64,000 bases of DNA from Oxalobacteraceae bacterium (GTDB taxonomy: Bacteria; Pseudomonadota; Gammaproteobacteria; Burkholderiales; Burkholderiaceae_D), in contig JAIXXN010000035.1 in assembly GCA_027490725.1 (NCBI GenBank), positions 1 through 64,000 of the forward strand, given 5' to 3'. Every line of letters begins with the position of its first letter. The stretch's first letter is position 1. Shown here piece by piece: positions 9,880 through 19,291 of the stretch. The notes beneath the pieces are model-generated. The model was not told the DNA's origin. It saw nothing but the letters and a program-made list of their open reading frames with translations, and searched no databases. The position numbers and the translations under genes are program-made.

Positions 9880-10524
9880 TCATGGGCGCGCCACGACCAG
9901 ACCGCGCAAAGTGACGTCGATCAGGGTCGCCATAAAGGCTTCCGGATTGATAGGCGGCATACCGCAATCGGGCATGTAGGCGTGCGTCCACATCATCAGC
10001 ATCAGCACCGGCGCCACCAGCACGGGGGTCATCACGTCCGGATCGACCGGGTGGAATTCGCCGCGCGCGATACCGCGCACCAGCACGCTAGCGATCAGGC
10101 GATTGCCGCGCGCCACCACTTCTTCGTTGTAAAACTGCGCTAGTTCCGGGAAATGATTGCCTTCGGCCAGCATCAGCTTGGTGATCCCGGCCAGCGGGGT
10201 GGCGCAGATCTGGTGCCACCACTTGAGCAGGATGGCCCGTAACAATTCTGCGCTGGCGCCGTCGTGCTGGGCTGCTTCCAGCTCCGCTTCACCAATCGGG
10301 TGGACGATATTTTCCCGCACCACCGCCTTGAACAGCTCTTCCTTATTGGCGAAATACAGATACAGCGTGCCTTTCGACACGCCGGCGATTTTCGCCACAT
10401 CTTCCAGCCGGGTGCCGGCATAGCCGCGCTCGACGAACTGGTTCAGGGCTGCGGCCAGCAATTCCTGTGGCCGCGCATCCTTGCGCCGCTCCCAGCGTGG
10501 CTTGGTTTCTTGAGGCGCTTGCAT
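9880..10524 (-). CDS. TetR/AcrR family transcriptional regulator
   Basis: A 214-aa repressor-type regulator. The N-terminal HTH (about residues 18-65) has the TetR signature: ALNQFVERGYAGTRLEDVAKIAGVSKGTLYLYFANKEELF. The C-terminal ligand domain is all-helical, with LLRAILLKWWHQI in the dimer region. It is divergent from the MFS permease gene, whose start is 255 bp away. The short direct and inverted repeats just upstream of its ATG may be its operator. The ligand is unknown. Confidence 0.92.
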   Translation of the reverse strand: MQAPQETKPRWERRKDARPQELLAAALNQFVERGYAGTRLEDVAKIAGVSKGTLYLYFANKEELFKAVVRENIVHPIGEAELEAAQHDGASAELLRAILLKWWHQICATPLAGITKLMLAEGNHFPELAQFYNEEVVARGNRLIASVLVRGIARGEFHPVDPDVMTPVLVAPVLMLMMWTHAYMPDCGMPPINPEAFMATLIDVTLRGLVVARP

Positions 10525-10537
10525 GGAGGCTCTTGAT

Positions 10538-10592
10538 TTAACTTACTTTAACTGACTCATTGAGGTGCGAATTAACTTACCTATCAGTCATT
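10538..10592. promoter_or_regulatory. Candidate TetR operator region
   Basis: TTAACTTAC occurs at 10538-10546 and again at 10572-10580, 34 bp apart. Each is followed by a GACT/AGTC-type element (CTGACTCATT and CAGTCATTAA). This AT-richer stretch lies 14-70 bp upstream of the tetR ATG, where autoregulatory operators usually lie. The assignment is by position and repetition only. Confidence 0.4.
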
Positions 10593-10615
10593 AATATAAG
10601 CGCAAGTATTGCCAG

Positions 10616-10680
10616 CGTCAAGACGGGGCGTCAAGACGGTGCGTCAAGACGGGGCGTCAAGACGGCGCATCAAGACGGAA
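10616..10680 (+). repeat. 13-bp tandem repeat, five units
   Basis: Five consecutive 13-bp units of CGTCAAGACGGNG; the last two diverge. They lie in the tetR-MFS intergenic region, 100 bp before the permease start. The frame is open through them but shows no protein-like sequence, so I treat them as non-coding. Confidence 0.85.
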
Positions 10681-10779
10681 AGTCAGGACAGGACTTCCCG
10701 CCGAGCCAAGCTTGACCGCAACACAAATACTGGGTCTACTAGCGCCACCATTAAAACCAGCACAACTCAGGAGCCAACC

Positions 10780-12060
10780 TTGGACATTTCCCCGGCAACG
10801 GCGCACAGCGCTGCCACCAGCCATCCGCCTGCAGGACGCCGCATCATTGCTCTGGTGATGATGCTGTTCTTCGCCTTCGGTTTCTGCACCGTGCTGGTCG
10901 ATACGCTGGTACCCAAGTTAAAAGGGCTATTCTCGCTCACCTACACGGAAGCGATGCTGACCCAGTTCTGCTTCTTCGGCGCGTATTTCATCGTGTCGCT
11001 GCCGGCCGCCCGCCTGATCCGCCAGCTCGGCTATCTGGAAAGCGTCACGCTGGGACTGGCCATCATGGCCGGCGGCTGTCTGGCCTTCACCCCGGCGGCC
11101 GAACATGGCAGTTATCCGGCTTTCCTGCTGGCCCTGTTCGTACTGGCGGCCGGCGTGACCATTGTGCAGGTGGCGGCCAATCCGCTGGCGGCACGGGTCG
11201 GCGATCCGCGCCATGCCCACAGCCGGCTGACGCTGGCGCAAGCCTTCAACTCGCTAGCCACCGCTATCGGCCCGCTGTTCGGCGCTGCCTTCATCCTCAC
11301 CAATGAGGTCGCCATACCGGCAGCCAGCAGCCTGAGTGCTGACGCCCTGCGACTGGAAGCCGGTCGCTCGGTACAAACCCCGTTCCTGATGATCGGTCTG
11401 ACGCTGGGCTTGCTGGCCGCAGTCTGCTGGGCTTGCCGTCACTGGGCACCGGCCAGTCAGGATGAGGCACAGGGCGGCAGTTACCGCGCGCTGCTGCGCC
11501 GGCCGCGCCTGATGTTCGGCGTTCTGGGCATCTTCCTGTACGTGGGCGCCGAAGTGGCCATCGGCAGCATGCTGATCAACTATCTGATGCAGAGTAGCGT
11601 GCTCGGCGCCAGCTTGCGCACAGCCGGCTCGCTGGTTTCTGTCTACTGGGGTCTGGCCATGGTGGGACGCTTCATCGGCGCCGGCCTGCTGAAGCGGGGC
11701 AAACCGGGCCTGCTGTTAGCCGGCTGTGCCACCGCAGCGGCCGCGCTGGCCATCGTTTCCCTGCTCAGCTCTGGCTATCTGGCAGCAGCCAGCATCCTCG
11801 CCATCGGCCTGTGCAATGCCATCATGTTCCCCACCATCTTTACCCTGGCACTGGAAGGCAGCGCCGAACAGGCGCCGCAAGCGTCCGGCCTGCTGTGTCT
11901 GGCCATCGTGGGTGGCGCCGTAATCCCCGTCATGGTCGGTGCGGTCGCCGATTATTCCGGTCTGGCCAGCGCTCTGTGGGTACCGGTGCTGTGCTATGCC
12001 GGCATCGCGGCGTATGGTGTGTATGCCAGCAAAACCGCAGGAGTCGGAATGCCAGCATAG
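10780..12060 (+). CDS. Sugar MFS permease (FucP/GluP type)
   Basis: Inner-membrane sugar/H+ symporter with 12 membrane helices, 426 aa. The TTG at 10780 is preferred because CAGGAG ends six bases before it and the reading frame upstream encodes Arg/Thr-rich sequence derived from the tandem repeat. FAFGFCTVLVDTLVPKLKGLF in helix 1 and VQVAANPLAARVGDP in helix 5 are characteristic of the L-fucose/glucose-galactose permease branch. Its neighbour is the divergent TetR gene, not a catabolic operon, so the substrate is uncertain. Confidence 0.88.
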   Translation: MDISPATAHSAATSHPPAGRRIIALVMMLFFAFGFCTVLVDTLVPKLKGLFSLTYTEAMLTQFCFFGAYFIVSLPAARLIRQLGYLESVTLGLAIMAGGCLAFTPAAEHGSYPAFLLALFVLAAGVTIVQVAANPLAARVGDPRHAHSRLTLAQAFNSLATAIGPLFGAAFILTNEVAIPAASSLSADALRLEAGRSVQTPFLMIGLTLGLLAAVCWACRHWAPASQDEAQGGSYRALLRRPRLMFGVLGIFLYVGAEVAIGSMLINYLMQSSVLGASLRTAGSLVSVYWGLAMVGRFIGAGLLKRGKPGLLLAGCATAAAALAIVSLLSSGYLAAASILAIGLCNAIMFPTIFTLALEGSAEQAPQASGLLCLAIVGGAVIPVMVGAVADYSGLASALWVPVLCYAGIAAYGVYASKTAGVGMPA

Positions 12061-12062
12061 CA

Positions 12063-12122
12063 AATTGAATAAATTTTCAATAAATTCGCTTAATTTGCGA
12101 TATTCAATTAAATCTGTATAAT
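12063..12122 (+). promoter_or_regulatory. Promoter with a 9-bp inverted repeat
   Basis: An AT-rich patch after the MFS stop. It holds an extended -10 TGTATAAT (12115-12122) with TTGCGA 16 bp upstream, and the perfect inverted repeat AATTGAATA (12063-12071)/TATTCAATT (12101-12109) flanking and overlapping the -35. It would drive the 58-aa gene and possibly the peptidase and hydrolase genes behind it. Confidence 0.6.
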
Positions 12123-12173
12123 CGGGGCATGGGCGGTTCTCACGGGCCGCCGCAACCACTATGCGAGGTGAAG

Positions 12174-12350
12174 ATGCCCATGCTGCCCGACTGCTCCCGC
12201 CAACAACTGGCACTGCAACGCGCTGAACGCGCCAAAGAAACCTTGCGCGAGGCGCTAGAACGCGCCCGCAAGGCCTCCTATGCCGCCACGATTCTGGCGG
12301 AATACGCACGCAGCCGACAAAACGCGATTCCGCGCATGCACGCCGAATAA
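12174..12350 (+). CDS. Small basic helical protein, unknown
   Basis: A 58-aa protein I do not recognise. It starts MPMLPDCSRQQ after a GAGGTG ribosome site. The body is one long Ala/Arg/Glu-rich helix (about residues 8-45: LALQRAERAKETLREALE) and should be soluble and strongly charged. A near-consensus promoter lies 50 bp upstream, and the M14 peptidase gene follows after 64 bp. The coding call rests on the promoter, ribosome site and helical composition. It could also be a leader of the following operon. Confidence 0.55.
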   Translation: MPMLPDCSRQQLALQRAERAKETLREALERARKASYAATILAEYARSRQNAIPRMHAE

Positions 12351-12414
12351 AACCGGCGCGCCGGCCGCCCGCAACTGGGCTACACTAGCAACACTGCCCA
12401 CTGCGTAAGCCGCC

Positions 12415-13428
12415 ATGTCTCAGAAGAATCTGCCGGAGCTGATTACCCTGAAACGCCTGATCGACGAAGGCGGCCCCCATCTGGAGGTCAGCACCCCGTG
12501 CAGCATAGCCATGGATGGGCGTGATTTTCCGGTGTACACGCTGGCGCTCGGCAATCCCGATCCGCAAGTACCAGCACTGGGCTTTTTCGGCGGCATCCAC
12601 GGACTGGAGCGCATCGGCACCCAGATCGTGCTGGCGTTTCTGGAAAGCCTGCTGGCGCGCCTGCGCTGGGACCACACCCTGCATCAGCAACTCACGTCGC
12701 TACGGCTGGTATTCATGCCGCTGGTGAATCCCGGCGGCATGTGGCAGGCCACCCGCTGCAATCCGCAGGGGGTCGATCTGATGCGTAACGCGCCCGTCAG
12801 CGCCAGTGACCCCGTGCCGTTTTTGCTGGGCGGCCAGCGCTTCAGCCGTCACCTGCCGTGGTATCGCGGCGCCGACGGTGCACCGATGGAAGCGGAAAGC
12901 CGCGCCGTGTGCGAACTGGTCACGCGCGAACTACTCCCGCGCCAGTTCAGCATGGCGCTGGACTGCCACTCCGGCTTCGGCCTGCGTGACCGTATCTGGT
13001 TCCCGCACGCCCACACCAGCACGCCTATCCCCCACCTGGCCGACATCGGCGCACTCGAGCAGTTGTTCAGCACCAGCTACCCCAACCACAACTATGTGTT
13101 CGAGCCACAAAGCCGCCAGTATCGTACCCATGGCGACCTGTGGGACTACCTGTATCTGAACGGCAGCGCCGAGGGACAGCGCGTGTTCCTGCCACTGACG
13201 CTGGAAATGGGCTCGTGGTTGTGGGTGAAGAAAAATCCGCGCCAGCTATTCGACCGGATCGCCATCTTCAACCCGACCGCCAAACACCGTTTGCAGCGGG
13301 TCATGCGGCGCCACCTGACCTGGTTCGATTTCCTGATGCGTGCCAGCATCAGCCACCAGTCGTGGCTACCGGCCGGGCGGGAGCGCAAGATCCAGCAGCG
13401 CCGCGCCCTGACCCAGTGGTATAACTGA
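12415..13428 (+). CDS. M14-family zinc carboxypeptidase-like protein
   Basis: Putative metallopeptidase or deacylase of 337 aa. The zinc-site pattern is visible: GGIHGLERIG (His62, Glu65), DCHSGFG (His185) and a candidate general base Glu264 in LTLEMGSW. NPGGMWQATRCNPQGVDLMRN is typical of the carboxypeptidase fold around the substrate Arg/Asn. There is no signal peptide, so it acts in the cytoplasm. Its TGA overlaps the ATG of the next gene by one base, implying translational coupling to the alpha/beta hydrolase. The substrate is unknown. Confidence 0.82.
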   Translation: MSQKNLPELITLKRLIDEGGPHLEVSTPCSIAMDGRDFPVYTLALGNPDPQVPALGFFGGIHGLERIGTQIVLAFLESLLARLRWDHTLHQQLTSLRLVFMPLVNPGGMWQATRCNPQGVDLMRNAPVSASDPVPFLLGGQRFSRHLPWYRGADGAPMEAESRAVCELVTRELLPRQFSMALDCHSGFGLRDRIWFPHAHTSTPIPHLADIGALEQLFSTSYPNHNYVFEPQSRQYRTHGDLWDYLYLNGSAEGQRVFLPLTLEMGSWLWVKKNPRQLFDRIAIFNPTAKHRLQRVMRRHLTWFDFLMRASISHQSWLPAGRERKIQQRRALTQWYN

Positions 13429-14192
13429 TGCAGCACTGGATACTGCTGCGCGGACTGGTACGCGAACAGCGCCACTGGGGCGCCTTCCCTGCGCAACTTT
13501 CAGCGGTACTGCCCGACGCACAACTGATCACCCCCGACTTGCCCGGCAACGGCAGCCGCTGCCACGAAAGCAGCCCGACCAGCGTGGCGCAGATGGTGGA
13601 CGCCTGCCGCCAGCAATTGCAGCAGCAGGGCATTGCGCCGCCCTACTCGCTACTGGCGCTGTCGCTGGGCGGCATGGTGGCGGTCGAATGGGCCGCACGC
13701 TATCCGCAGGAACTGGCGCGCTGTGTGCTGGTCAATACCAGCATGCGCCCCTACAGCCCGTTCTACCAGCGTTTGCGCTGGCAGAACTACGGCGCCATCG
13801 CCCGCCAGATCCTATGCGGCAGCCGCGCGCAACAGGAACAACTGGTGCTACGCCTGACCAGCGCTACCGGCGATGCTGCCAGCCGCGCCGCACTGGTGCA
13901 GCAATGGCTGGCTTATCAGCAAGAGTTTCCCGTGACACGCCGCAACGCCCTGCGCCAGCTCTGGTCGGCAGCGCGTTTTCGCGCACCACCGCAGCGCCCG
14001 CAACTCCCCACGCTACTGCTGGCCGGCGCAGCCGATCAGCTAGTCGCTCCGCGCTGTAGCGAGCAACTGGCGCAGGCCTGGCAGGCGCCACTGCTACTCC
14101 ACCCCACGGCTGGCCACGACTTGCCGCTCGATGATGGCGCGTGGGTGGTGGCGCGCATCCGCGACTGGCTGGCCGGCGCCAAAGCGGCGTAA
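13428..14192 (+). CDS. Alpha/beta hydrolase
   Basis: A 254-aa serine hydrolase. The nucleophile elbow is ALSLGGM with Ser79. The probable acid is the Asp of GAADQLV (about 204) and the His is in TAGHDLPLD (about 232). The oxyanion strand LLRGLVREQRHWG replaces the usual HGxxG motif, so the pocket is somewhat unusual. Start and stop overlap with the upstream M14 gene (TGATG). It may be a small esterase or hydrolase working in sequence with that peptidase; this is inference from coupling only. Confidence 0.85.
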   Translation: MQHWILLRGLVREQRHWGAFPAQLSAVLPDAQLITPDLPGNGSRCHESSPTSVAQMVDACRQQLQQQGIAPPYSLLALSLGGMVAVEWAARYPQELARCVLVNTSMRPYSPFYQRLRWQNYGAIARQILCGSRAQQEQLVLRLTSATGDAASRAALVQQWLAYQQEFPVTRRNALRQLWSAARFRAPPQRPQLPTLLLAGAADQLVAPRCSEQLAQAWQAPLLLHPTAGHDLPLDDGAWVVARIRDWLAGAKAA

Positions 14193-14259
14193 AATACCGC
14201 CCCTATGAAGACGCCACACCGACGCCACACCGACGCCGCCCCGCCGCCGCGCACCTGCC

Positions 14260-14517
14260 ATGAACTGTCGTGACCACTGCGGCGCGTGCTGCATCGCGCC
14301 CTCGATTACCAGCCCGATACCGGGTATGCCGAATGGCAAACCTGCCGGCGTGCGCTGCATACAGCTCGATGACGACCAGCGCTGCCGCATTTTCGGCCAG
14401 CCCGAACGGCCAGCATTCTGCGGCGGCCTGCAAGCGGCCGAGGATATGTGCGGCGACTCGCGCGAACACGCCATCGCCTGGCTGACCCAGCTGGAACAAG
14501 CCACTGCGCCCCGCTAA
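14260..14517 (+). CDS. YkgJ-family cysteine cluster protein
   Basis: An 85-aa protein with the zinc/iron-chelating cysteine pattern of the YkgJ family: [10 protein letters not shown] at the N-terminus, [17 protein letters not shown] in the middle and PAFCGGLQ followed by MCGD. All expected cysteines are present. The biochemical role of the family is not established. It follows the hydrolase after 67 bp, a gap containing three 11-bp GACGCCACACC-type repeats (14210-14242). Confidence 0.88.
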   Translation: MNCRDHCGACCIAPSITSPIPGMPNGKPAGVRCIQLDDDQRCRIFGQPERPAFCGGLQAAEDMCGDSREHAIAWLTQLEQATAPR

Positions 14518-14669
14518 TCCGCTGCACCTTGCGTATGGGCTAGCTGCTGAGTGCACTAATCTGCATGGCGCTTGCGTGAGATTCAGTCTGACCGGGGGCG
14601 GGCATGGTAAGCTTCGACCCCGACGCTCGCTGGCTAACGTCCCCATTCCACTCACCTATTACTTACCGC

Positions 14670-15506
14670 ATGGATATCGTTCTCGCACTCAAAGCCCTGA
14701 TCATGGGTCTGGTTGAAGGTTTTACCGAATTTCTGCCGATTTCCTCCACCGGCCACCTGATTCTGGCCGAGCATCTGCTGGGCTTCCAGGGCATGGAAGA
14801 TAAAATGAAAGTGTTCGAGATCGTGATTCAGGCCGGTGCCATTTTCGCCGTCTGCTGGGAATACCGGGCCCGCATCGCCGCCCTGCTGACCGGTCTGGGC
14901 GACCCGAAGCAGCAACGCTTCGCCATCAATGTGCTGATCGCCTTCCTGCCCGCTGCGCTGCTGGGTGTGCTGTTTAGTAAAGCCATCAAAGCCAGCCTGT
15001 TTGCGCCGGTACCGGTGGCGCTGGCCTTCATCGTCGGCGGTCTAGTGATTCTGTGGGTAGAAAAACGCGAACGTGACAATCCATCCATGGCACGCATACA
15101 CTCGGTGGATGATATGACCGCGCTTGACGCCATGAAGATCGGTATCGCTCAGGCGTTCGCGCTGATCCCCGGTACCAGCCGCTCCGGCGCCACCATCATG
15201 GGCAGCATGCTGTTTGGCCTGTCGCGTCAGGTCGCTACCGAATTCTCCTTCTTCCTGGCGATTCCGACCCTGCTCGGCGCCACCGTGTATTCGCTGTACA
15301 AGGAACGTGCGCTGCTGTCGGCCGCCGACCTGCCGCTGTTCTCGATCGGCACCGTGGCCGCCTTCATCTCGGCCTTCCTGTGCGTACGCTGGCTGCTGCG
15401 CTACATCAGCACCCATACCTTCACCGTCTTTGCCTGGTATCGCATCGCCTTTGGCCTGCTGGTACTGGTGACCGCTTACACCGGCACCGTGGTCTGGGCT
15501 GATTAA
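14670..15506 (+). CDS. uppP: Undecaprenyl-diphosphatase
   Basis: Inner-membrane phosphatase that recycles undecaprenyl pyrophosphate to the monophosphate carrier for peptidoglycan and O-antigen synthesis; it gives bacitracin resistance. The 278-aa protein starts [13 protein letters not shown]. The two catalytic motifs are present: [14 protein letters not shown] near residues 17-30 and [10 protein letters not shown] near 170-180. Hydrophobic helices fill the rest. The frame is open 22 codons further up without family similarity. recQ follows after 28 bp. Confidence 0.97.
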   Translation: MDIVLALKALIMGLVEGFTEFLPISSTGHLILAEHLLGFQGMEDKMKVFEIVIQAGAIFAVCWEYRARIAALLTGLGDPKQQRFAINVLIAFLPAALLGVLFSKAIKASLFAPVPVALAFIVGGLVILWVEKRERDNPSMARIHSVDDMTALDAMKIGIAQAFALIPGTSRSGATIMGSMLFGLSRQVATEFSFFLAIPTLLGATVYSLYKERALLSAADLPLFSIGTVAAFISAFLCVRWLLRYISTHTFTVFAWYRIAFGLLVLVTAYTGTVVWAD

Positions 15507-15534
15507 CTCCCTGCAGAAAAACCGAAGCATCACA

Positions 15535-17358
15535 ATGAATCAACCGCAAGATCAGGATCGCGCCCTCCATCTGCTGCAAACCGTATTTGGCTATCCGGCC
15601 TTCCGCGGCCAGCAGGAGGAAATTGTCCGCCATGTCAGTTCAGGTGGCGACGCGCTGGTACTGATGCCGACCGGCGGCGGTAAATCGCTGTGCTACCAGA
15701 TTCCGGCACTGGTGCGCGATGGCGTCGGCGTAGTGGTCTCGCCACTGATCGCGCTGATGCAGGATCAGGTCGACGCGCTCGCCGAGGTGGGTGTGCGTGC
15801 GGCCTTCCTGAACTCCACCCAGACTTACGAAGAAGCCAACCGCATCGAGCGGCTGGTACGCACCGGCCAGATCGATCTGGTCTACGTAGCGCCGGAACGG
15901 CTGATGACGGAGCGCTGCCTGAATCTGTTCCAGGATTCGAAAATCGCCCTGTTCGCCATCGACGAAGCGCACTGCGTATCGCAATGGGGGCATGACTTCC
16001 GGCCTGAATACATCAAGCTGTCAGTGCTGCACGAGCAATTCCCCGATGTGCCGCGCATCGCGCTGACCGCAACCGCCGACCAGCAAACCCGCGCCGAAAT
16101 CGTCCATCGCCTGCAATTGGGCGACGCGATGCAGTTCGTGTCCTCGTTCGACCGGCCGAATATCCGCTACCAGATCGTGGAGAAGGCCAACGGCCGCAAG
16201 CAGCTGCTGGATTTCATCACCAGCGAACATAGTGGCGACTGTGGCATCGTGTACTGCCTGTCGCGCAAGAAGGTCGAAGAGACCGCAGAATTCCTCAACG
16301 AGAATGGCGTGCGGGCGATGGCCTATCACGCCGGTATGGAACACGCCAAGCGTTCAGCCAATCAGGCGCGCTTCCTGCGTGAAGAAAATATCGTGATGTG
16401 CGCCACCATTGCCTTCGGCATGGGTATCGATAAACCCGATGTGCGCTTTGTCTGTCACCTCGATCTGCCCAAAAGTATCGAGGGCTATTATCAGGAAACC
16501 GGTCGCGCCGGACGCGATGGCGCACCGGCCAGCGCATGGATGGCCTACGGCCTGCAGGACGTAGTGCTTCAGCGCCGCATGATCGATGAGTCGGAAGCCG
16601 ACGAAACCTTCAAGCGGGTACTAGGCACCAAGCTCGATGCCATGCTGGGTCTGTGCGAAACCCTGAGCTGCCGGCGTGTGCGTCTGCTCGACTACTTCGG
16701 CGAGAAGGCCGGCCCTTGCGGCAATTGCGACACCTGCCTGATTCCGCCCGTATCGTTTGACGGCACGGTGCCGGTACAGAAACTGCTGTCGGCCGTGTAC
16801 CGGGTCGACCAGCGCTTTGCTGCAGGCCATGTGATCGAAGTGCTGCGCGGCGTGGAAACAGAACGCATCAAAACCTGGCATCACGACTCGCTATCGGTGT
16901 TCGGTATTGGCGCCGACCGCAGCGAACAGGAATGGCGCGCCATTCTGCGTCAGGTGATTGCACTCGGTCTGGTCACGGTCGATCACGAACAATATAGCTC
17001 GCTGAAACTCACCGACGCTGCGCGACCTGTGCTGAAAGGCGGCCAGAAAGTCCAACTGCGCCAGTACCAGAAGCCGGTCAAGCAGAAAAGCTCCGGGCGC
17101 GCCTCGAAAGGCTATGTGGAGAGCGATCTGTCGCCGCGCGAACAGGCCATCTTCGACAAGCTGCGCTGGTGGCGGGTGGAGACGGCGCGCGCCCACGACG
17201 TGGCGGCCTACATCATCTTCAATGACGCGACCCTGCGCGAAATCGCCAAGGCACGCCCCACCACACTGGACGAAATGCGTGGCATTTCCGGCGTGGGCGA
17301 GAAAAAACTGGCTTCCTACGGCAGCGAAATCGTCACCATCATCCGCGAGATGGATTAA
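15535..17358 (+). CDS. recQ: ATP-dependent DNA helicase RecQ
   Basis: 3'-5' helicase of recombination and replication repair. The 607 aa show Walker A MPTGGGKSLC (Lys50), the DEAH box in FAIDEAHCVSQWGHDFRPEY, helicase C motifs (ATIAFGMGIDKPDVR, YYQETGRAGRDG), the zinc-binding Cys cluster CRRVRLLDYFGE...CGNCDTC, a winged-helix RQC domain and a C-terminal HRDC domain (about 525-600). Full length for the standard bacterial enzyme. Confidence 0.98.
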   Translation: MNQPQDQDRALHLLQTVFGYPAFRGQQEEIVRHVSSGGDALVLMPTGGGKSLCYQIPALVRDGVGVVVSPLIALMQDQVDALAEVGVRAAFLNSTQTYEEANRIERLVRTGQIDLVYVAPERLMTERCLNLFQDSKIALFAIDEAHCVSQWGHDFRPEYIKLSVLHEQFPDVPRIALTATADQQTRAEIVHRLQLGDAMQFVSSFDRPNIRYQIVEKANGRKQLLDFITSEHSGDCGIVYCLSRKKVEETAEFLNENGVRAMAYHAGMEHAKRSANQARFLREENIVMCATIAFGMGIDKPDVRFVCHLDLPKSIEGYYQETGRAGRDGAPASAWMAYGLQDVVLQRRMIDESEADETFKRVLGTKLDAMLGLCETLSCRRVRLLDYFGEKAGPCGNCDTCLIPPVSFDGTVPVQKLLSAVYRVDQRFAAGHVIEVLRGVETERIKTWHHDSLSVFGIGADRSEQEWRAILRQVIALGLVTVDHEQYSSLKLTDAARPVLKGGQKVQLRQYQKPVKQKSSGRASKGYVESDLSPREQAIFDKLRWWRVETARAHDVAAYIIFNDATLREIAKARPTTLDEMRGISGVGEKKLASYGSEIVTIIREMD

Positions 17359-17452
17359 GGCGGCGCTTCCATGCGCATTTCCGCGCGCATTTCCGCGCTA
17401 TTATGCTGGTTCTGGGCGGCCAACGCCGCCATGCCCTACCGGAGCCAGTCTG

Positions 17453-19261
17453 ATGATCAAATTCGGCCGTACCGCAAGCACTGCAGCGTCTCTGACGCTG
17501 AGCTTCTCCCTGACCCTTGCCAGCGGCGTACAGGCCGCTCCGGCGCCAGCCGACACCATTTACCGTAACGGCTACGTCTACACGGTCGACGCAAAAAACA
17601 GCGTGCAACAGGCACTGGCCGTACGCGCCGGCCGCATCGTGTATGTGGGCGACGACGCCGGCAGCAAGGCACTCACCGGCAAGCAGACCCGCGTCATCGA
17701 CCTGCAGGGACGCATGCTGATGCCGGGCCTGATCGACGGCCATATGCACCCGCAATCGGGCGGTAGCCGGCTGCTGAACTGCAGCCTTGATTACGAATCA
17801 CTCAGCGTGCCGCAATTTCAGGCACGCATTCAGGCCTGTCTCGACCAAGATAAAAAATCCGCTCCCCAGCGCTGGCTGGTGGTGGTCAACTGGTTCCAGC
17901 AAGGCATGCTGCCGGACGGCGTAGCCACCAGCGCAGCAACCCTCGATGCGCTGAAAACCGAGCGCCCGATCATCGTGCGCTCATCTTTTGGCCACTCGGC
18001 GCTGCTCAATACACGTGGCATAGCGCTGGCCGGCATCAAGGCCGATACGCCTGATCCGACGGGCGGCAAGATCACCCGCGACGCACACGGCGTGGCGACC
18101 GGACTGCTGGAAGACGCCGCGCAGGATATGGCCATGAATCTACTGCCAGCACTGAGCGTGGCGGAAAATCTGGCTGCCTCCAAAGCAGCGCTGGCGGCCA
18201 TGCGCAAGCAGGGCATCACCAGCTTCCTCGACGCCTACACCGATCCGGAAACCATGACCGCCTTCAGCACCTTGCAGAAGCAGGGCAAGCTGACCGCACG
18301 CGGGCACTTCGCGGTCCTGATCGATCTGGATAAAGGCGCCACGCCGAAAAGCGCCGTGGCCGAGCTACTTAAACAGCAGAAGCAGTTCGATCAGGGCGCA
18401 ACCCGCGTCGCGCCTTCGCTGCAGGTACGTCACGCCAAACTGTTCATGGATGGCGTGATTTCGGCACCCGCCTTCACCGGCGCCATGCTGGAACCGTATC
18501 TGGAAAACCGTGGCACGGCACAGCAGCCGGACTGGCAACCGGGCGCCAACAGCGGCCCGGCCAACTATTTCACACCAGCGGCGCTGGATGCCACCCTGAG
18601 CGAACTGGCCGCCGCCCGCATCGATCCGCACATTCACGTCGACGGCGACCGCGCCGTGCGTGCTTCGCTCGACGCGATCGCCGCGCAACGCGCCACGCCT
18701 GCCGGTGCGCGCTTGCGCCCTGCGCTGGCGCACAATGAAATCGTCGCCCCCTCCGACTACAGCCGCTTTGCCCAACTCGATGTAACGCCGGTGCTGTCGC
18801 TCCAGTGGGGCAAGCCAGCACCCGATACGGTGGGCGCCCTGAAGGACTACATGGGACCACAGCGTTACGCCACGGTTGAACCGCAAGCGCTGCTGCACGA
18901 TGCCGGTGCGCGCATCGCCTATGGCAGCGACTGGCCGGTCGACCCGCTCGATATCTGGTTCGCCCTCAAGGTCGGCGTGACCCGCAGCGCCGCACCGGAC
19001 GCTGGCAAGGAGTACGCCGGTACGCTAGGCCCGCAAGCGGGCATGCCACGCGCTGCCGTGCTGCGCGCCGCCACCATCAACGCTGCCTACACACTGCGTC
19101 AGGAAGCCCTCACCGGTACCCTGGAAGTGGGCAAGCTGGCCGACCTGATCGTACTGGACCGGAATTTCTTCAGCATCGAGGCAGAGGAGATTGCCAATAT
19201 CCGTGTGCTGCAGACTATGGTGGGCGGCAAAATTGTGTATCAGGCCGAAGCCATGCGTTAA
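17453..19261 (+). CDS. Secreted amidohydrolase (YtcJ-like)
   Basis: Metal-dependent hydrolase of the amidohydrolase-3 group, 602 aa. A Sec signal peptide ends near GVQA-AP, so it is periplasmic. The metal motif is PGLIDGHMHPQSGG (His97, His99). DPHIHVDGDRAVR and AYGSDWPVDP give later ligands, and the C-terminal strand returns in GTLEVGKLADLIVLDRNFF. The start is the ATG at 17453 with GGAG 8 bp upstream. It stands after recQ with a duplicated 12-bp GCGCATTTCCGC in the gap. The substrate is unknown; relatives act on amides and carbamates. Confidence 0.88.
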   Translation: MIKFGRTASTAASLTLSFSLTLASGVQAAPAPADTIYRNGYVYTVDAKNSVQQALAVRAGRIVYVGDDAGSKALTGKQTRVIDLQGRMLMPGLIDGHMHPQSGGSRLLNCSLDYESLSVPQFQARIQACLDQDKKSAPQRWLVVVNWFQQGMLPDGVATSAATLDALKTERPIIVRSSFGHSALLNTRGIALAGIKADTPDPTGGKITRDAHGVATGLLEDAAQDMAMNLLPALSVAENLAASKAALAAMRKQGITSFLDAYTDPETMTAFSTLQKQGKLTARGHFAVLIDLDKGATPKSAVAELLKQQKQFDQGATRVAPSLQVRHAKLFMDGVISAPAFTGAMLEPYLENRGTAQQPDWQPGANSGPANYFTPAALDATLSELAAARIDPHIHVDGDRAVRASLDAIAAQRATPAGARLRPALAHNEIVAPSDYSRFAQLDVTPVLSLQWGKPAPDTVGALKDYMGPQRYATVEPQALLHDAGARIAYGSDWPVDPLDIWFALKVGVTRSAAPDAGKEYAGTLGPQAGMPRAAVLRAATINAAYTLRQEALTGTLEVGKLADLIVLDRNFFSIEAEEIANIRVLQTMVGGKIVYQAEAMR

Positions 19262-19291
19262 GATGTCGGCCTTTAGTTCACTGGCACTGTC

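Noticed and set aside
10609..10779. N-terminal extension of the MFS permease through the 13-bp repeats
   Set aside because: The sequence encodes only Arg/Thr/Ser-rich repeats. The TTG at 10780 has a clear ribosome site and family-like sequence starts there.
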